Shown here: piece after piece, positions 28,232 through 35,591 of the stretch | How positions within the stretch are numbered: the stretch's first letter is position 1 | Layout: every line of letters begins with the position of its first letter | Assembly (NCBI GenBank): GCA_934597255.1 | Contig: CAKTQV010000009.1 | Span: 1 to 64,000, forward strand | DNA: 64,000 bases | Origin: an uncultured Oscillospiraceae bacterium | GTDB lineage: Bacteria > Bacillota > Clostridia > Oscillospirales > Oscillospiraceae | Reading direction: 5' to 3' | Notes under the pieces: model-generated | The model's database searches: none | The model's input: the letters and a program-made list of their open reading frames with translations, nothing else | Told to the model about the DNA's origin: nothing | Position numbers and translations under genes: made by a program

Positions 28232-29797
28232 ATGCTGGATAAATGCAAAAAAGCGGGAAGCGCCGTCATAGACGTCCTTGCGCTTGTGCTGCTCGGACTG
28301 GTTTTTGCGGCAAATCTGATATGGACGTGCCATGTAAGCTACGACGACGCCGAAATCGTGTCGTATTCCGTGTCGCCTCTCTATCTGGTTTTCGTGCCTG
28401 TCGCGCTGCTGTGCGTGTATCTGTATGCACAGATCGCGGCGAGAGCCGACACACGGAAGCTCTTTCGGATATTCTCCGCCGCCTATGTTATCGCGGGCGC
28501 CTATCTGATATTCAATACGGAGGCCTTCATCCGGGCCGACGCATCGTCCGTCTGGACCGCGGCCGGAACCTTTCTGAAGGGCTTTTTCCCCGATCTGAAA
28601 AGCGACGGCTACCTGAGCATGTTCCCCTTCCAGCTTGGCATGGTGTCCTACGACATGCTTCTGCGCCTGTTCTCGGACAATGTAAAGATCCTCTACGCCG
28701 TCAACCTGCTGGAGGTCCTCGTCATCAACCGGCTCTGCTTCCGGATCACGGAAAGCCTGTTCGGCGATGAGACCGTCAGCCGGATCGTCGTTCTTCTGGC
28801 GTTTGCGTTTGTGCCGCAGCTGCTTTTCATCCTGTTCGGATACGGGCTCATCCCCGGCTTCTGCTGCTTCATGGCCGCCCTGTATTTCTGCATCCGTGTA
28901 TACAAAAACGCATCGGCAAAGGACGTTCTGCTCCTGATCCTGTTTTCCGTCCTTGCGTCGCTCCTCAAGCCGAATTTCAAGATCGGCGTCATCGCCATGG
29001 CGATCGTTCTGCTCCTCAAGCCCGGCGAAAACGGAAAAGCGTATCTCCGGCTCCTTATCACGGCGGCGCTCGTGCTGCTGTGCTCGTTTGCTTCCTTCCA
29101 TCTGGTAAAGCTGTCCTACAGCGCCGTATCCGGCGCCGACATAGGCGGCGGTACCCCCATCGATGTCTACATCGCCATGGGGACCGATCTGGATAACAAC
29201 GTCCGCGCGCCGGGCTGGTACGACGGCTACACCTTCTCCGCCTACCCGGACGCCGGTTACGATACGCAGGCGGCGGCGCAGAGCGCGCGGGAAAAGATAA
29301 AGGCCAATCTGGCGGAAAGCGCCGCCGATCCGGCAAGGGCCGCAGGCTTTTACTGGCGGAAAATGATCTCCACCTGGTGCGAGCCGATGTTTCAGTCCGC
29401 GTGGAGCGGGCCGATAGGCGACGGGCTCGCGGCAAAGCCGCTTCTGCAGTCCCTGTATACCGGCGGAAGCGCGGAAAAGCTCATAGGTCTGTTTTCGAAA
29501 GCAAACGTGGTCATTATCCTGGCGGCCAGCCTGTGCTTTGTTCTGACGCAGAGACGGAAATATCCGTTTGCCCGGGTTTTGTACCTGTATTTCACAGGCG
29601 GCTTCCTTTTCCATCTGCTTTCGGAGACCAAAAGCCAGTATGTTTACATGTATATTTTCGCCCTGCTGCCGATGGCCGCCTATGAGCTCGGCGTCTGGAT
29701 AAAGCTTCTCCGGGGCCGCCTGAAGCGCGCCATGCCCCGGAAGGAGGAGGCCGCTCAGCAGGAGCTTTTGGAAAAGCATCCCGAAAAAAACGCTTGA
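28232..29797 (+). CDS. polytopic membrane protein, GT-C glycosyltransferase-like
   Basis: The 521-residue protein has roughly 11 hydrophobic segments. Between the first two helices is a short loop with DDAEIV, reminiscent of the acidic pair in GT-C glycosyltransferases that use lipid-linked sugars. A large hydrophilic loop (about residues 295-410) lies between the last helix groups. No close family comes to mind, so function is a guess: transfer of a sugar to an envelope polymer. The ribosome-binding site is GGGGGAAAA. Its stop codon lies inside the -35 element of the asnB promoter. Confidence 0.7.
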   Translation: MLDKCKKAGSAVIDVLALVLLGLVFAANLIWTCHVSYDDAEIVSYSVSPLYLVFVPVALLCVYLYAQIAARADTRKLFRIFSAAYVIAGAYLIFNTEAFIRADASSVWTAAGTFLKGFFPDLKSDGYLSMFPFQLGMVSYDMLLRLFSDNVKILYAVNLLEVLVINRLCFRITESLFGDETVSRIVVLLAFAFVPQLLFILFGYGLIPGFCCFMAALYFCIRVYKNASAKDVLLLILFSVLASLLKPNFKIGVIAMAIVLLLKPGENGKAYLRLLITAALVLLCSFASFHLVKLSYSAVSGADIGGGTPIDVYIAMGTDLDNNVRAPGWYDGYTFSAYPDAGYDTQAAAQSAREKIKANLAESAADPARAAGFYWRKMISTWCEPMFQSAWSGPIGDGLAAKPLLQSLYTGGSAEKLIGLFSKANVVIILAASLCFVLTQRRKYPFARVLYLYFTGGFLFHLLSETKSQYVYMYIFALLPMAAYELGVWIKLLRGRLKRAMPRKEEAAQQELLEKHPEKNA

Positions 29798-29822
29798 CAA
29801 ACGCGGCAGCCGCCGCTATAAT
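29794..29822 (+). promoter_or_regulatory. consensus promoter of asnB
   Basis: TTGACA (29794-29799), 17 bases, TATAAT (29817-29822): a perfect sigma-A consensus that overlaps the stop codon of the preceding gene. Confidence 0.9.
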
Positions 29823-29833
29823 GCCCTGCATAC

Positions 29834-29890
29834 GGGCAAGGGCGTCCGAAAGCAATGGCTTTCGCGCGCCCTTGTCCGCTTTTATTTTTT
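29834..29890 (+). terminator. intrinsic-terminator hairpin in the asnB leader
   Basis: GGGCAAGGGCG (29834-29844) pairs with CGCCCTTGTCC (29867-29877). An inner CGAAAGC/GCTTTCG stem has an AATG loop. The stem runs into TTTTATTTTTT (29880-29890). It starts about 5 bases after the predicted transcription start, so it acts as a leader attenuator rather than the end of a gene, although it could also stop upstream transcription. Confidence 0.8.
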
Positions 29891-29923
29891 GAATTTTCTT
29901 GTCAGAAAGGAGCTTTGAACAGC

Positions 29924-30031
29924 ATGGAAAACACAGCGTTTGGAACGATCTTCGCCGGATATGCCGGCACGGTGGTATGCATGAATAACGGCGGACGGCT
30001 GTCGTTTTCCGGCCGCGCCGCCCGTCTTTGA
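29924..30031 (+). CDS. 35-residue leader ORF before asnB
   Basis: ATG at 29924 has AAAGGAG 11 bases upstream. It encodes MENTAFGTIFAGYAGTVV followed by a basic tail ending RAARL, with its TGA overlapping the asnB ribosome-binding region (AAGGGAGG). It lies between the leader terminator and asnB, so it is translated only after read-through. The start and stop positions suggest translational coupling to asnB. I do not recognise the peptide. It is not rich in Asn or Gln codons (three Asn), so classical Asn-codon attenuation is weakly supported. Confidence 0.45.
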   Translation: MENTAFGTIFAGYAGTVVCMNNGGRLSFSGRAARL

Positions 30032-30046
30032 AGGGAGGCGTGCGTC

Positions 30047-31624
30047 ATGTGTTCCATCATCGGCTACTGCGCGCCCTGCGCGTGCACGGACGAGCTTCTG
30101 ACCGGCTTTGAAAAAACGCGCTCCCGCGGCCCGGACGCCACCCGCGTCGCCGACACGGGGCAGGGGCTCCTCGGCTTCCACCGGCTGGCCATCATGGGTC
30201 TGGATGAAAGCGGCATGCAGCCGTTCGAGCTGGACGGGAGCTACGTCGTCTGCAACGGCGAGATCTACGGCTTTGAGGCGCTGCGCGCGCAGCTTTCGTC
30301 CAAATACCGCTTTTGCAGCGGCTCGGACTGCGAGATCCTGCTGCCCATGTACCGGGAATACGGCGTTTCGATGTTCGCCATGCTCGACGCGGAATTCGCC
30401 CTCATCCTCTACGACGCGCAGACAAAGGAATTCATCGCCGCGCGCGACCCCATCGGCATCCGCCCGCTGTATTACGGCTACGACCGCGCGGGCGTTCTGG
30501 TGCTGGCAAGCGAAGCGAAAAACCTGGTGGGCCTGTGCCCGCGCATCCGGCCGTTCCCGCCGGGCTGCTACTACCGGGGCGGCGTGTTCGTCCGCTACGC
30601 CGACATCGCCGCGCCGCAGGATATCCATCGCGGCGACGTGGACGGGATATGCCGGAGCATCCGCGAAAAGCTGATTGCAGGCGTGGAAAAGCGGCTCGTT
30701 TCGGACGCCGGCGTGGGCTTTCTTCTGTCCGGCGGGCTTGATTCCTCGCTCGTGTGCGCCATCGCCGCGCGCCGCAGCGACCGGCCCATCCATACCTTCG
30801 CCATCGGCATGAGCACCGACGCCATTGATCTGAAATACGCCCGCGAGGTGGCCGACTGGATCGGCAGCGAGCACCACGAGGTCTATATGACGCGCGAGCA
30901 GGTGCTCGCCTCGCTCGAGGAGGTCGTCGCGCTGCTCGGCACCTACGACATCACGACCATCCGCGCGAGCATCGGGATGTATCTGCTGTGCCGCTGGATA
31001 CACGAGAACACCAATCTGCGCGTGCTGCTGACGGGCGAGGTGTCCGACGAGCTGTTCGGCTATAAATACACGGACTTCGCCCCCTCCGCCGCGGCGTTTC
31101 AGGCGGAGGCCGAAAAGCGCGTGCGTGAGCTGCACATGTACGACGTGCTGCGCGCCGACCGCTGCATCTCCGTCAACTCGCTGGAAGCGCGCGTGCCCTT
31201 CGGCGATCTGGATTTCGTCCGCTACGTCATGTCCATCGACCCCGAGCTTAAGCGCAACCGCTGGGGAAAGGGCAAGTATCTTCTCCGGCGCGCGTTTGAA
31301 GGCGACTGGCTGCCGCCCGGCATTCTCGACCGGGAAAAGGCCGCCTTCTCCGACGCCGTCGGCCATTCGATGGTGGACGATCTGAAGGAATACGCCGAAG
31401 GCCTGTATTCGGACGGGGAATTCCAACAGCGGCGCAGCCGGTACGACTTCGCGCAGCCGTTCACAAAGGAGTCGCTTCTGTACCGGGAGCTGTTTGAAAA
31501 GTATTATCCCGGCCAGGCCGAAATGGTCGCCGGCTTCTGGATGCCGAACCGCAGCTGGGCCGGATGCGACGTGGACGATCCCTCCGCGCGCGTGCTCTCC
31601 AACTACGGCGACAGCGGAAAATAA
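30047..31624 (+). CDS. asnB: asparagine synthase (glutamine-hydrolysing)
   Basis: The 525-residue enzyme makes asparagine from aspartate, glutamine and ATP. Cys2 (MCSIIGY) is the class II amidotransferase nucleophile after Met removal. FHRLAIMGL, CNGEIYGFE and SGSDCEILL complete the glutaminase domain. The synthetase domain has the ATP-pyrophosphatase loop LLSGGLDSSLVCA. The start is preceded by GGGAGG at eight bases. A strong terminator at 31630 follows. Confidence 0.96.
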   Translation: MCSIIGYCAPCACTDELLTGFEKTRSRGPDATRVADTGQGLLGFHRLAIMGLDESGMQPFELDGSYVVCNGEIYGFEALRAQLSSKYRFCSGSDCEILLPMYREYGVSMFAMLDAEFALILYDAQTKEFIAARDPIGIRPLYYGYDRAGVLVLASEAKNLVGLCPRIRPFPPGCYYRGGVFVRYADIAAPQDIHRGDVDGICRSIREKLIAGVEKRLVSDAGVGFLLSGGLDSSLVCAIAARRSDRPIHTFAIGMSTDAIDLKYAREVADWIGSEHHEVYMTREQVLASLEEVVALLGTYDITTIRASIGMYLLCRWIHENTNLRVLLTGEVSDELFGYKYTDFAPSAAAFQAEAEKRVRELHMYDVLRADRCISVNSLEARVPFGDLDFVRYVMSIDPELKRNRWGKGKYLLRRAFEGDWLPPGILDREKAAFSDAVGHSMVDDLKEYAEGLYSDGEFQQRRSRYDFAQPFTKESLLYRELFEKYYPGQAEMVAGFWMPNRSWAGCDVDDPSARVLSNYGDSGK

Positions 31625-31629
31625 AATAC

Positions 31630-31657
31630 GGCCCGGCCCCCTTTCGGGGGCCGGGCC
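31630..31657 (+). terminator. asnB terminator
   Basis: A 12-bp GC stem (GGCCCGGCCCCC with GGGGGCCGGGCC) and TTTC loop lie five bases after the asnB stop. The T tract is weak (TTGCGTTT). Confidence 0.75.
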
Positions 31658-31696
31658 TTGCGTTTATGGACCGGCGCGGGAGCCTTCCCCGTCTTT

Positions 31697-32368
31697 TTAC
31701 CGGTATTCCCGTATCATCAGCAGCGAGGCCGCCGCCAGCAGCGCGCAGGACAGCCAGACCGCGCCCCGCCCCAGGTACAGCGAGGCAAGTCCCCCCGCGC
31801 CCGCCCCCACGGCGAACATCAGGATAATGCCGTAGTAATACAGCGCCTTGCGCCCGTGCGCCCGCTCCCGGCCGCGCAGATAGTGGAAAAGCTCCTCCGT
31901 CCCGCTGCGCAGGTTGCCGATGCACATGGTGCTGGCGTAGCCGTAGCCATGGATCTTGCGGAACGCCTCCACCTGCATGGCGCAGCTGAACGACACCAGC
32001 ATGGCGGCGGCGGGATCGGCGCTTTCCGGCAGAAAGCCCACGGCCGCCAGCACGGCGATCTCGCACAGCAGCACGGCCTGCCGCCAGTGCAGCCGCCGCT
32101 CGTTCCGCCAGCCGCGGCGTATCAGTTCCGCGAGCAGAATGCCGAGCACAAAGGCCACGACCGGCGCCAGATAGCGCAGGCCGTCCGCCCATCGGCCGGT
32201 CATGATATTCTGGCTCATGAGCACGATGTTGCCCGTCTGGGCGTTGGCAAACACGCGCCCGCGCACGTTGTAGGTATAGGCGTCCTGCAGCCCGCCGGAC
32301 AGAGCCAGCACACTGGCGAGCAGAAAGCTCTCCGACGTCTGCACCGCCTTTTCCCGCTCGCGTCCCAT
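31697..32368 (-). CDS. DUF1275 (YoaK) family membrane protein
   Basis: The 223-residue protein has about six hydrophobic segments and the DUF1275 family features: an N-terminal helix ending GGLQDAYTY, then FANAQTGNIVLM and, later, CIGNLRSGTEELF. The function is unknown. The ATG at 32368 is one base after the preceding gene's stop; GAAGG lies nine bases upstream. It is the last gene of a three-gene cluster with a CoA-transferase and a phosphotriesterase-like hydrolase. Confidence 0.9.
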   Translation of the reverse strand: MGREREKAVQTSESFLLASVLALSGGLQDAYTYNVRGRVFANAQTGNIVLMSQNIMTGRWADGLRYLAPVVAFVLGILLAELIRRGWRNERRLHWRQAVLLCEIAVLAAVGFLPESADPAAAMLVSFSCAMQVEAFRKIHGYGYASTMCIGNLRSGTEELFHYLRGRERAHGRKALYYYGIILMFAVGAGAGGLASLYLGRGAVWLSCALLAAASLLMIREYR

Positions 32369-32369
32369 T

Positions 32370-33281
32370 TCAGCTGCCTTCAAACAGCCGCCGGGGATTA
32401 TCCTCCAGCATCGCGCGCAGATCGCCCTTGGTCAGCCCGTTCGCCGTCAGCAGCGGCAGGACCGTTTCATGGATGAAGCAGAAGTCGGTAGTCTGCTTCC
32501 GGCTTTCCTCCCAATCGTCCCAGAACGCAAGATACACCGCCGCGTCGTGGCTGAGCAGGATACGGTCGCGGTAGCCCTGGCCGCACAGCCACGCGATGTT
32601 CGCCGCGAGATTCTCCGCGCTGTTCTCGCGCCCGCAGTAGCCGAAGCGGTCAAAGCCGAGATAGGCCCCGCTCCCGGCCACGGACAGCAGATAGTCCCGG
32701 TCGTTCGTGTCCCCGGTATGGCCGAGAACGATCTTCTCCGGCGGCAGGAAGGCCAGAAGCTCGTCCAGCGCCGGAATGCCCATACCGGCGCGGCTGGCCG
32801 TGTGGCAGAACACGGGCTTGCCCTGCGCCGCCGCCACGCGCCCCGTCGCGCGCAGCAGCCGGCCGATCAGCGGCGTGACGCCCGCGGCCTCCACCGCGCA
32901 TTTCAGGATGCCGCAGCTCTCCGCGTCCGGGTAAAGCAGATCGTACAGCCACTGCTCGCTGCGCGCCTGCAGCCACGGCTCCTCCTGAAAGTAAAAGCCG
33001 GAGGACGCGATGATGTTCATGCCCGTCGCCTCCGCCGTCTCGCGGATCAGGGGAAGATCGCGCCCGAGATTGATGGGCGTGCCGTCCACGATCGTCCGCA
33101 CGCCGTGCAGCCGCAGCGGCGCAAAGCAGCGCTTTGCCATTTCAATGAGCGCGTCGTGCTCGAAAAAACGCGGGCCGAAGTTGGCGCGCATCGACCAGTC
33201 GGCGCAGCAGATATGCTCGTGTATCAGCGTCTGGCCCAGCTCCGCGCTGTCGAGCGGCCCGAGCACTCCCTGTATCTTCAT
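32370..33281 (-). CDS. phosphotriesterase-family metal hydrolase
   Basis: The 303-residue protein has the binuclear amidohydrolase ligand set of the phosphotriesterase family: HEH (about residues 21-23), Lys in GILKCAVE (usually carboxylated), His in FCHT, His in LGHTGDTND and Asp in LSHDAA. Members are esterases or lactonases. Beside a CoA-transferase it may open a lactone or cleave an ester feeding that enzyme. The start follows GGGAGGGAAAAGGC. Confidence 0.9.
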   Translation of the reverse strand: MKIQGVLGPLDSAELGQTLIHEHICCADWSMRANFGPRFFEHDALIEMAKRCFAPLRLHGVRTIVDGTPINLGRDLPLIRETAEATGMNIIASSGFYFQEEPWLQARSEQWLYDLLYPDAESCGILKCAVEAAGVTPLIGRLLRATGRVAAAQGKPVFCHTASRAGMGIPALDELLAFLPPEKIVLGHTGDTNDRDYLLSVAGSGAYLGFDRFGYCGRENSAENLAANIAWLCGQGYRDRILLSHDAAVYLAFWDDWEESRKQTTDFCFIHETVLPLLTANGLTKGDLRAMLEDNPRRLFEGS

Positions 33282-33296
33282 GCCTTTTCCCTCCCG

Positions 33297-34595
33297 TTAC
33301 CAGAGCTTGTATTCCTTCGCCTGCTCGCGCAGCTGGTCGCGGAACTGCGGCGCGGCGATGCCGATGAGCGCCTGCACACGGTCGCGCACGCACAGATTGC
33401 GCACATGGGCGATGCCGTATTCCGTGACGATATAGTCGGCCACGTTGCGCTGCACGGAAACGACGGAGCCGAAGTCCAGCCCCGCCACGATGCGCGAGAC
33501 CGTGCCGTGCTTGGCGGTGGACTTGACGGCGATGATGCCCTTTCCGCCTTTGGAATGGAACGCGCCGTAGGCGAAATCGTAGGCGCCGCCGGTGCCGGAA
33601 TACTGGACGAAGCCGACGCGCTCGGAGCATATCTGGCCCGTCAGATCGACCTGCATTGCCGTGTTGATGGACACCATGTTGTCGTTCTGCGCAATGACGA
33701 ACGGGTCGTTGACATAGCTGGACTTGAGCACGCGGATGGCCGGGTTATAGTCCACAAAGTCGTAAAACTCCCGGTCGCCCCACATAAACGTGCAGATGCT
33801 CTGGCCGTGGTTTATGCTTTTGAGACGGTTGGTCACGTTCCCGTCCTTCATCAGCTTTCCCATGGGGGTACTGAACATCTCCGTGTGAACGCCGAGATCG
33901 TTTTTATCGCCGAGCGCGTCCGCCACGGCGCCGGGCAGGCTGCCGATGCCGAACTGGAGGCAGTCGCCGTCGGACACGAGCGAGGCGATGTTCTTCGCCA
34001 GCGCGCGCTCCGTGTCCGTGACGGGGTATTCCGGCGCGTAGACGATGGGATCGTCCGTCTCCTCGATGATATAGTCGGCGGCCTCGATGGGGATCTGGAC
34101 CTGGCCGACCGTGTGCGGCAGATTGCGGTTGACCTGGAACACGACGGTGGCCGCGCCCTTCATCAGCTCCAGCTCATACTGCAGGCAGCACGAGCACAAA
34201 ACCAGGCCGTTTTTGTCCATCGGCGTGACGGTCACGAAGAATATGTTCGGCCGCTTGACGTCGGACATGCAGCGGGCCAGATAGTGCAGGTGGTTCGGCG
34301 CGTAGCTGACGCGGTGCATGTCGTGGATGCGGCGGTGCGGCGCGGCGTAGAAGGCCGTGAGCACGTCGATCTTTCCGTTGAGCTCGGGCATGGACAGGAA
34401 GGGATAATCCTCCTGCGGGTTGTTCAGCCACACGGTCACGTTTTCCACGCGGTCGGCAATGGTGTGCAGTCGGCGGAAAACGCTGCACGTCTCGTCGCCG
34501 TAGTGGCCGGAGGCGATGCAGTCGCCGGAATGGATCAGATCGAGCGCCTCGTCGAGGGTGATAAGCTTTGAATCGTAGTATTCCTGATGTGTCAT
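33297..34595 (-). CDS. acetyl-CoA hydrolase/transferase family CoA-transferase
   Basis: The 432-residue protein is a paralogue of the one at 14027-15328, with the same layout: FGIGSLPGAVADAL, VHTEMF with Glu239 at the catalytic position, and GTGGAYDFAYGAFHSKGG near the CoA site. It probably exchanges CoA between acetate and another carboxylate. The start is the ATG at 34595 behind GGAGAGAAC. It heads a cluster with the phosphotriesterase-like and DUF1275 genes. The 126-base upstream gap contains a GC hairpin without a T tract and no clear promoter. Confidence 0.9.
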   Translation of the reverse strand: MTHQEYYDSKLITLDEALDLIHSGDCIASGHYGDETCSVFRRLHTIADRVENVTVWLNNPQEDYPFLSMPELNGKIDVLTAFYAAPHRRIHDMHRVSYAPNHLHYLARCMSDVKRPNIFFVTVTPMDKNGLVLCSCCLQYELELMKGAATVVFQVNRNLPHTVGQVQIPIEAADYIIEETDDPIVYAPEYPVTDTERALAKNIASLVSDGDCLQFGIGSLPGAVADALGDKNDLGVHTEMFSTPMGKLMKDGNVTNRLKSINHGQSICTFMWGDREFYDFVDYNPAIRVLKSSYVNDPFVIAQNDNMVSINTAMQVDLTGQICSERVGFVQYSGTGGAYDFAYGAFHSKGGKGIIAVKSTAKHGTVSRIVAGLDFGSVVSVQRNVADYIVTEYGIAHVRNLCVRDRVQALIGIAAPQFRDQLREQAKEYKLW

Positions 34596-34721
34596 GTTCT
34601 CTCCGTTCTGTTTCTTCAAAACTACCTGAAACTCACAGACGCCCCCCGGCGGCCGTTCCGTCCGGGGAGCATCTGGCATATTCGGCCGGGGCAAAAAACG
34701 TTTTCCCCGGGCCGTCTCCGT

Positions 34722-35591
34722 TCAGCCCTTGCCGAACAGCTTTGCGAAAAATTCCGCGATGGAATTGAAGAACGCCGCGACCTTCGCGCCAAAGCCCGAC
34801 ACGCTCTCCACCGCGCCGGACAGCTTCTCCACCGTGTCCTGGAAGCTGGAAATGCGGCTTTGCAGCTCGTCCACGCTCAGCCCCTGCATGCTGCGGCACA
34901 GGGAGATGATCCGGGCTATCTCCTCCTCCGTCAGCGTGTAGCCGTAGGAGGCGGCGATGCGGACGATCTCGTCGTGCAGCTGCTCGTCCGTCATGCCGGA
35001 TATCTCGTCGAGAATGAGCTTGAGCTCGTTGATGATGGACAGCGCGGCCGCACTGTCCGTCGCGTCGGCCAGCTCCGCCGTGATGACGAGCTCCTCGGCG
35101 GCGGTCTCCTTGTTTTGCATTTCGAGCGTTTTGCCCGTGATGTCCTCGTAGGCCTTGTACACGCCGGTAAGCGCCGCCGTACCGCTGACGGCAAACGGCG
35201 CCGTGACCGTGACCTCCGCGTCGGTGATGCCGGCGGTGAGCATGGCCGCCTGATACATCTCGTTGGTGCACCAGCTTATGTTCGAGCTGCGCACCGTAAG
35301 CCCCGAGCCGGCCGCGAGCACCTTGATGTAGATGCAGGAGATCGAGCGCGTGCCGATGACCGATTCGGAGACGATTCCCTCCAGGTAATCGCGCTCCTCC
35401 GCGTTCGTGACCGTCAGCTCCTTAACGTCGCCGCGGGCGATGCCGAAGGTCTTGTAGACCTCGTCGATCTGGCTCTGCGTCAGATCCGCACCCACGACGG
35501 TGCGGGCCTCGCCCGCGTCCACCGCCAGCGTCGGCACGCCGAGCGTCAGGGCCAGCGCCAGGATCAGCGCAAACGATAAAAACTTTTTCAT
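34722..35591 (-). CDS. DUF1002 secreted/membrane-anchored protein
   Basis: The 289-residue protein has a signal peptide (MKKFLSFALILALALTLG, cleavage probably after TLA at about residue 24). A DUF1002 domain follows, and the protein ends in a 40-residue amphipathic segment. The family is common in spore-forming Firmicutes and has no function that I know. The start at 35591 follows AAAGGAG and overlaps the phosphohexomutase stop by ATGA, so the two are translationally coupled despite apparently unrelated roles. Confidence 0.88.
   Translation of the reverse strand: MKKFLSFALILALALTLGVPTLAVDAGEARTVVGADLTQSQIDEVYKTFGIARGDVKELTVTNAEERDYLEGIVSESVIGTRSISCIYIKVLAAGSGLTVRSSNISWCTNEMYQAAMLTAGITDAEVTVTAPFAVSGTAALTGVYKAYEDITGKTLEMQNKETAAEELVITAELADATDSAAALSIINELKLILDEISGMTDEQLHDEIVRIAASYGYTLTEEEIARIISLCRSMQGLSVDELQSRISSFQDTVEKLSGAVESVSGFGAKVAAFFNSIAEFFAKLFGKG

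Noticed and set aside
29834..29890. ANTAR-type antitermination hairpin or T-box in the asnB leader
   Set aside because: The apical loop is AATG (or CAATGG), not the A1/G4 hexaloop of ANTAR targets, and the leader is too short for a T-box specifier and antiterminator.
34640..34720. Terminator after the DUF1002 gene
   Set aside because: CCGGGG/CCCCGG arms exist, but there is no T tract and pairing is interrupted; left uncalled.
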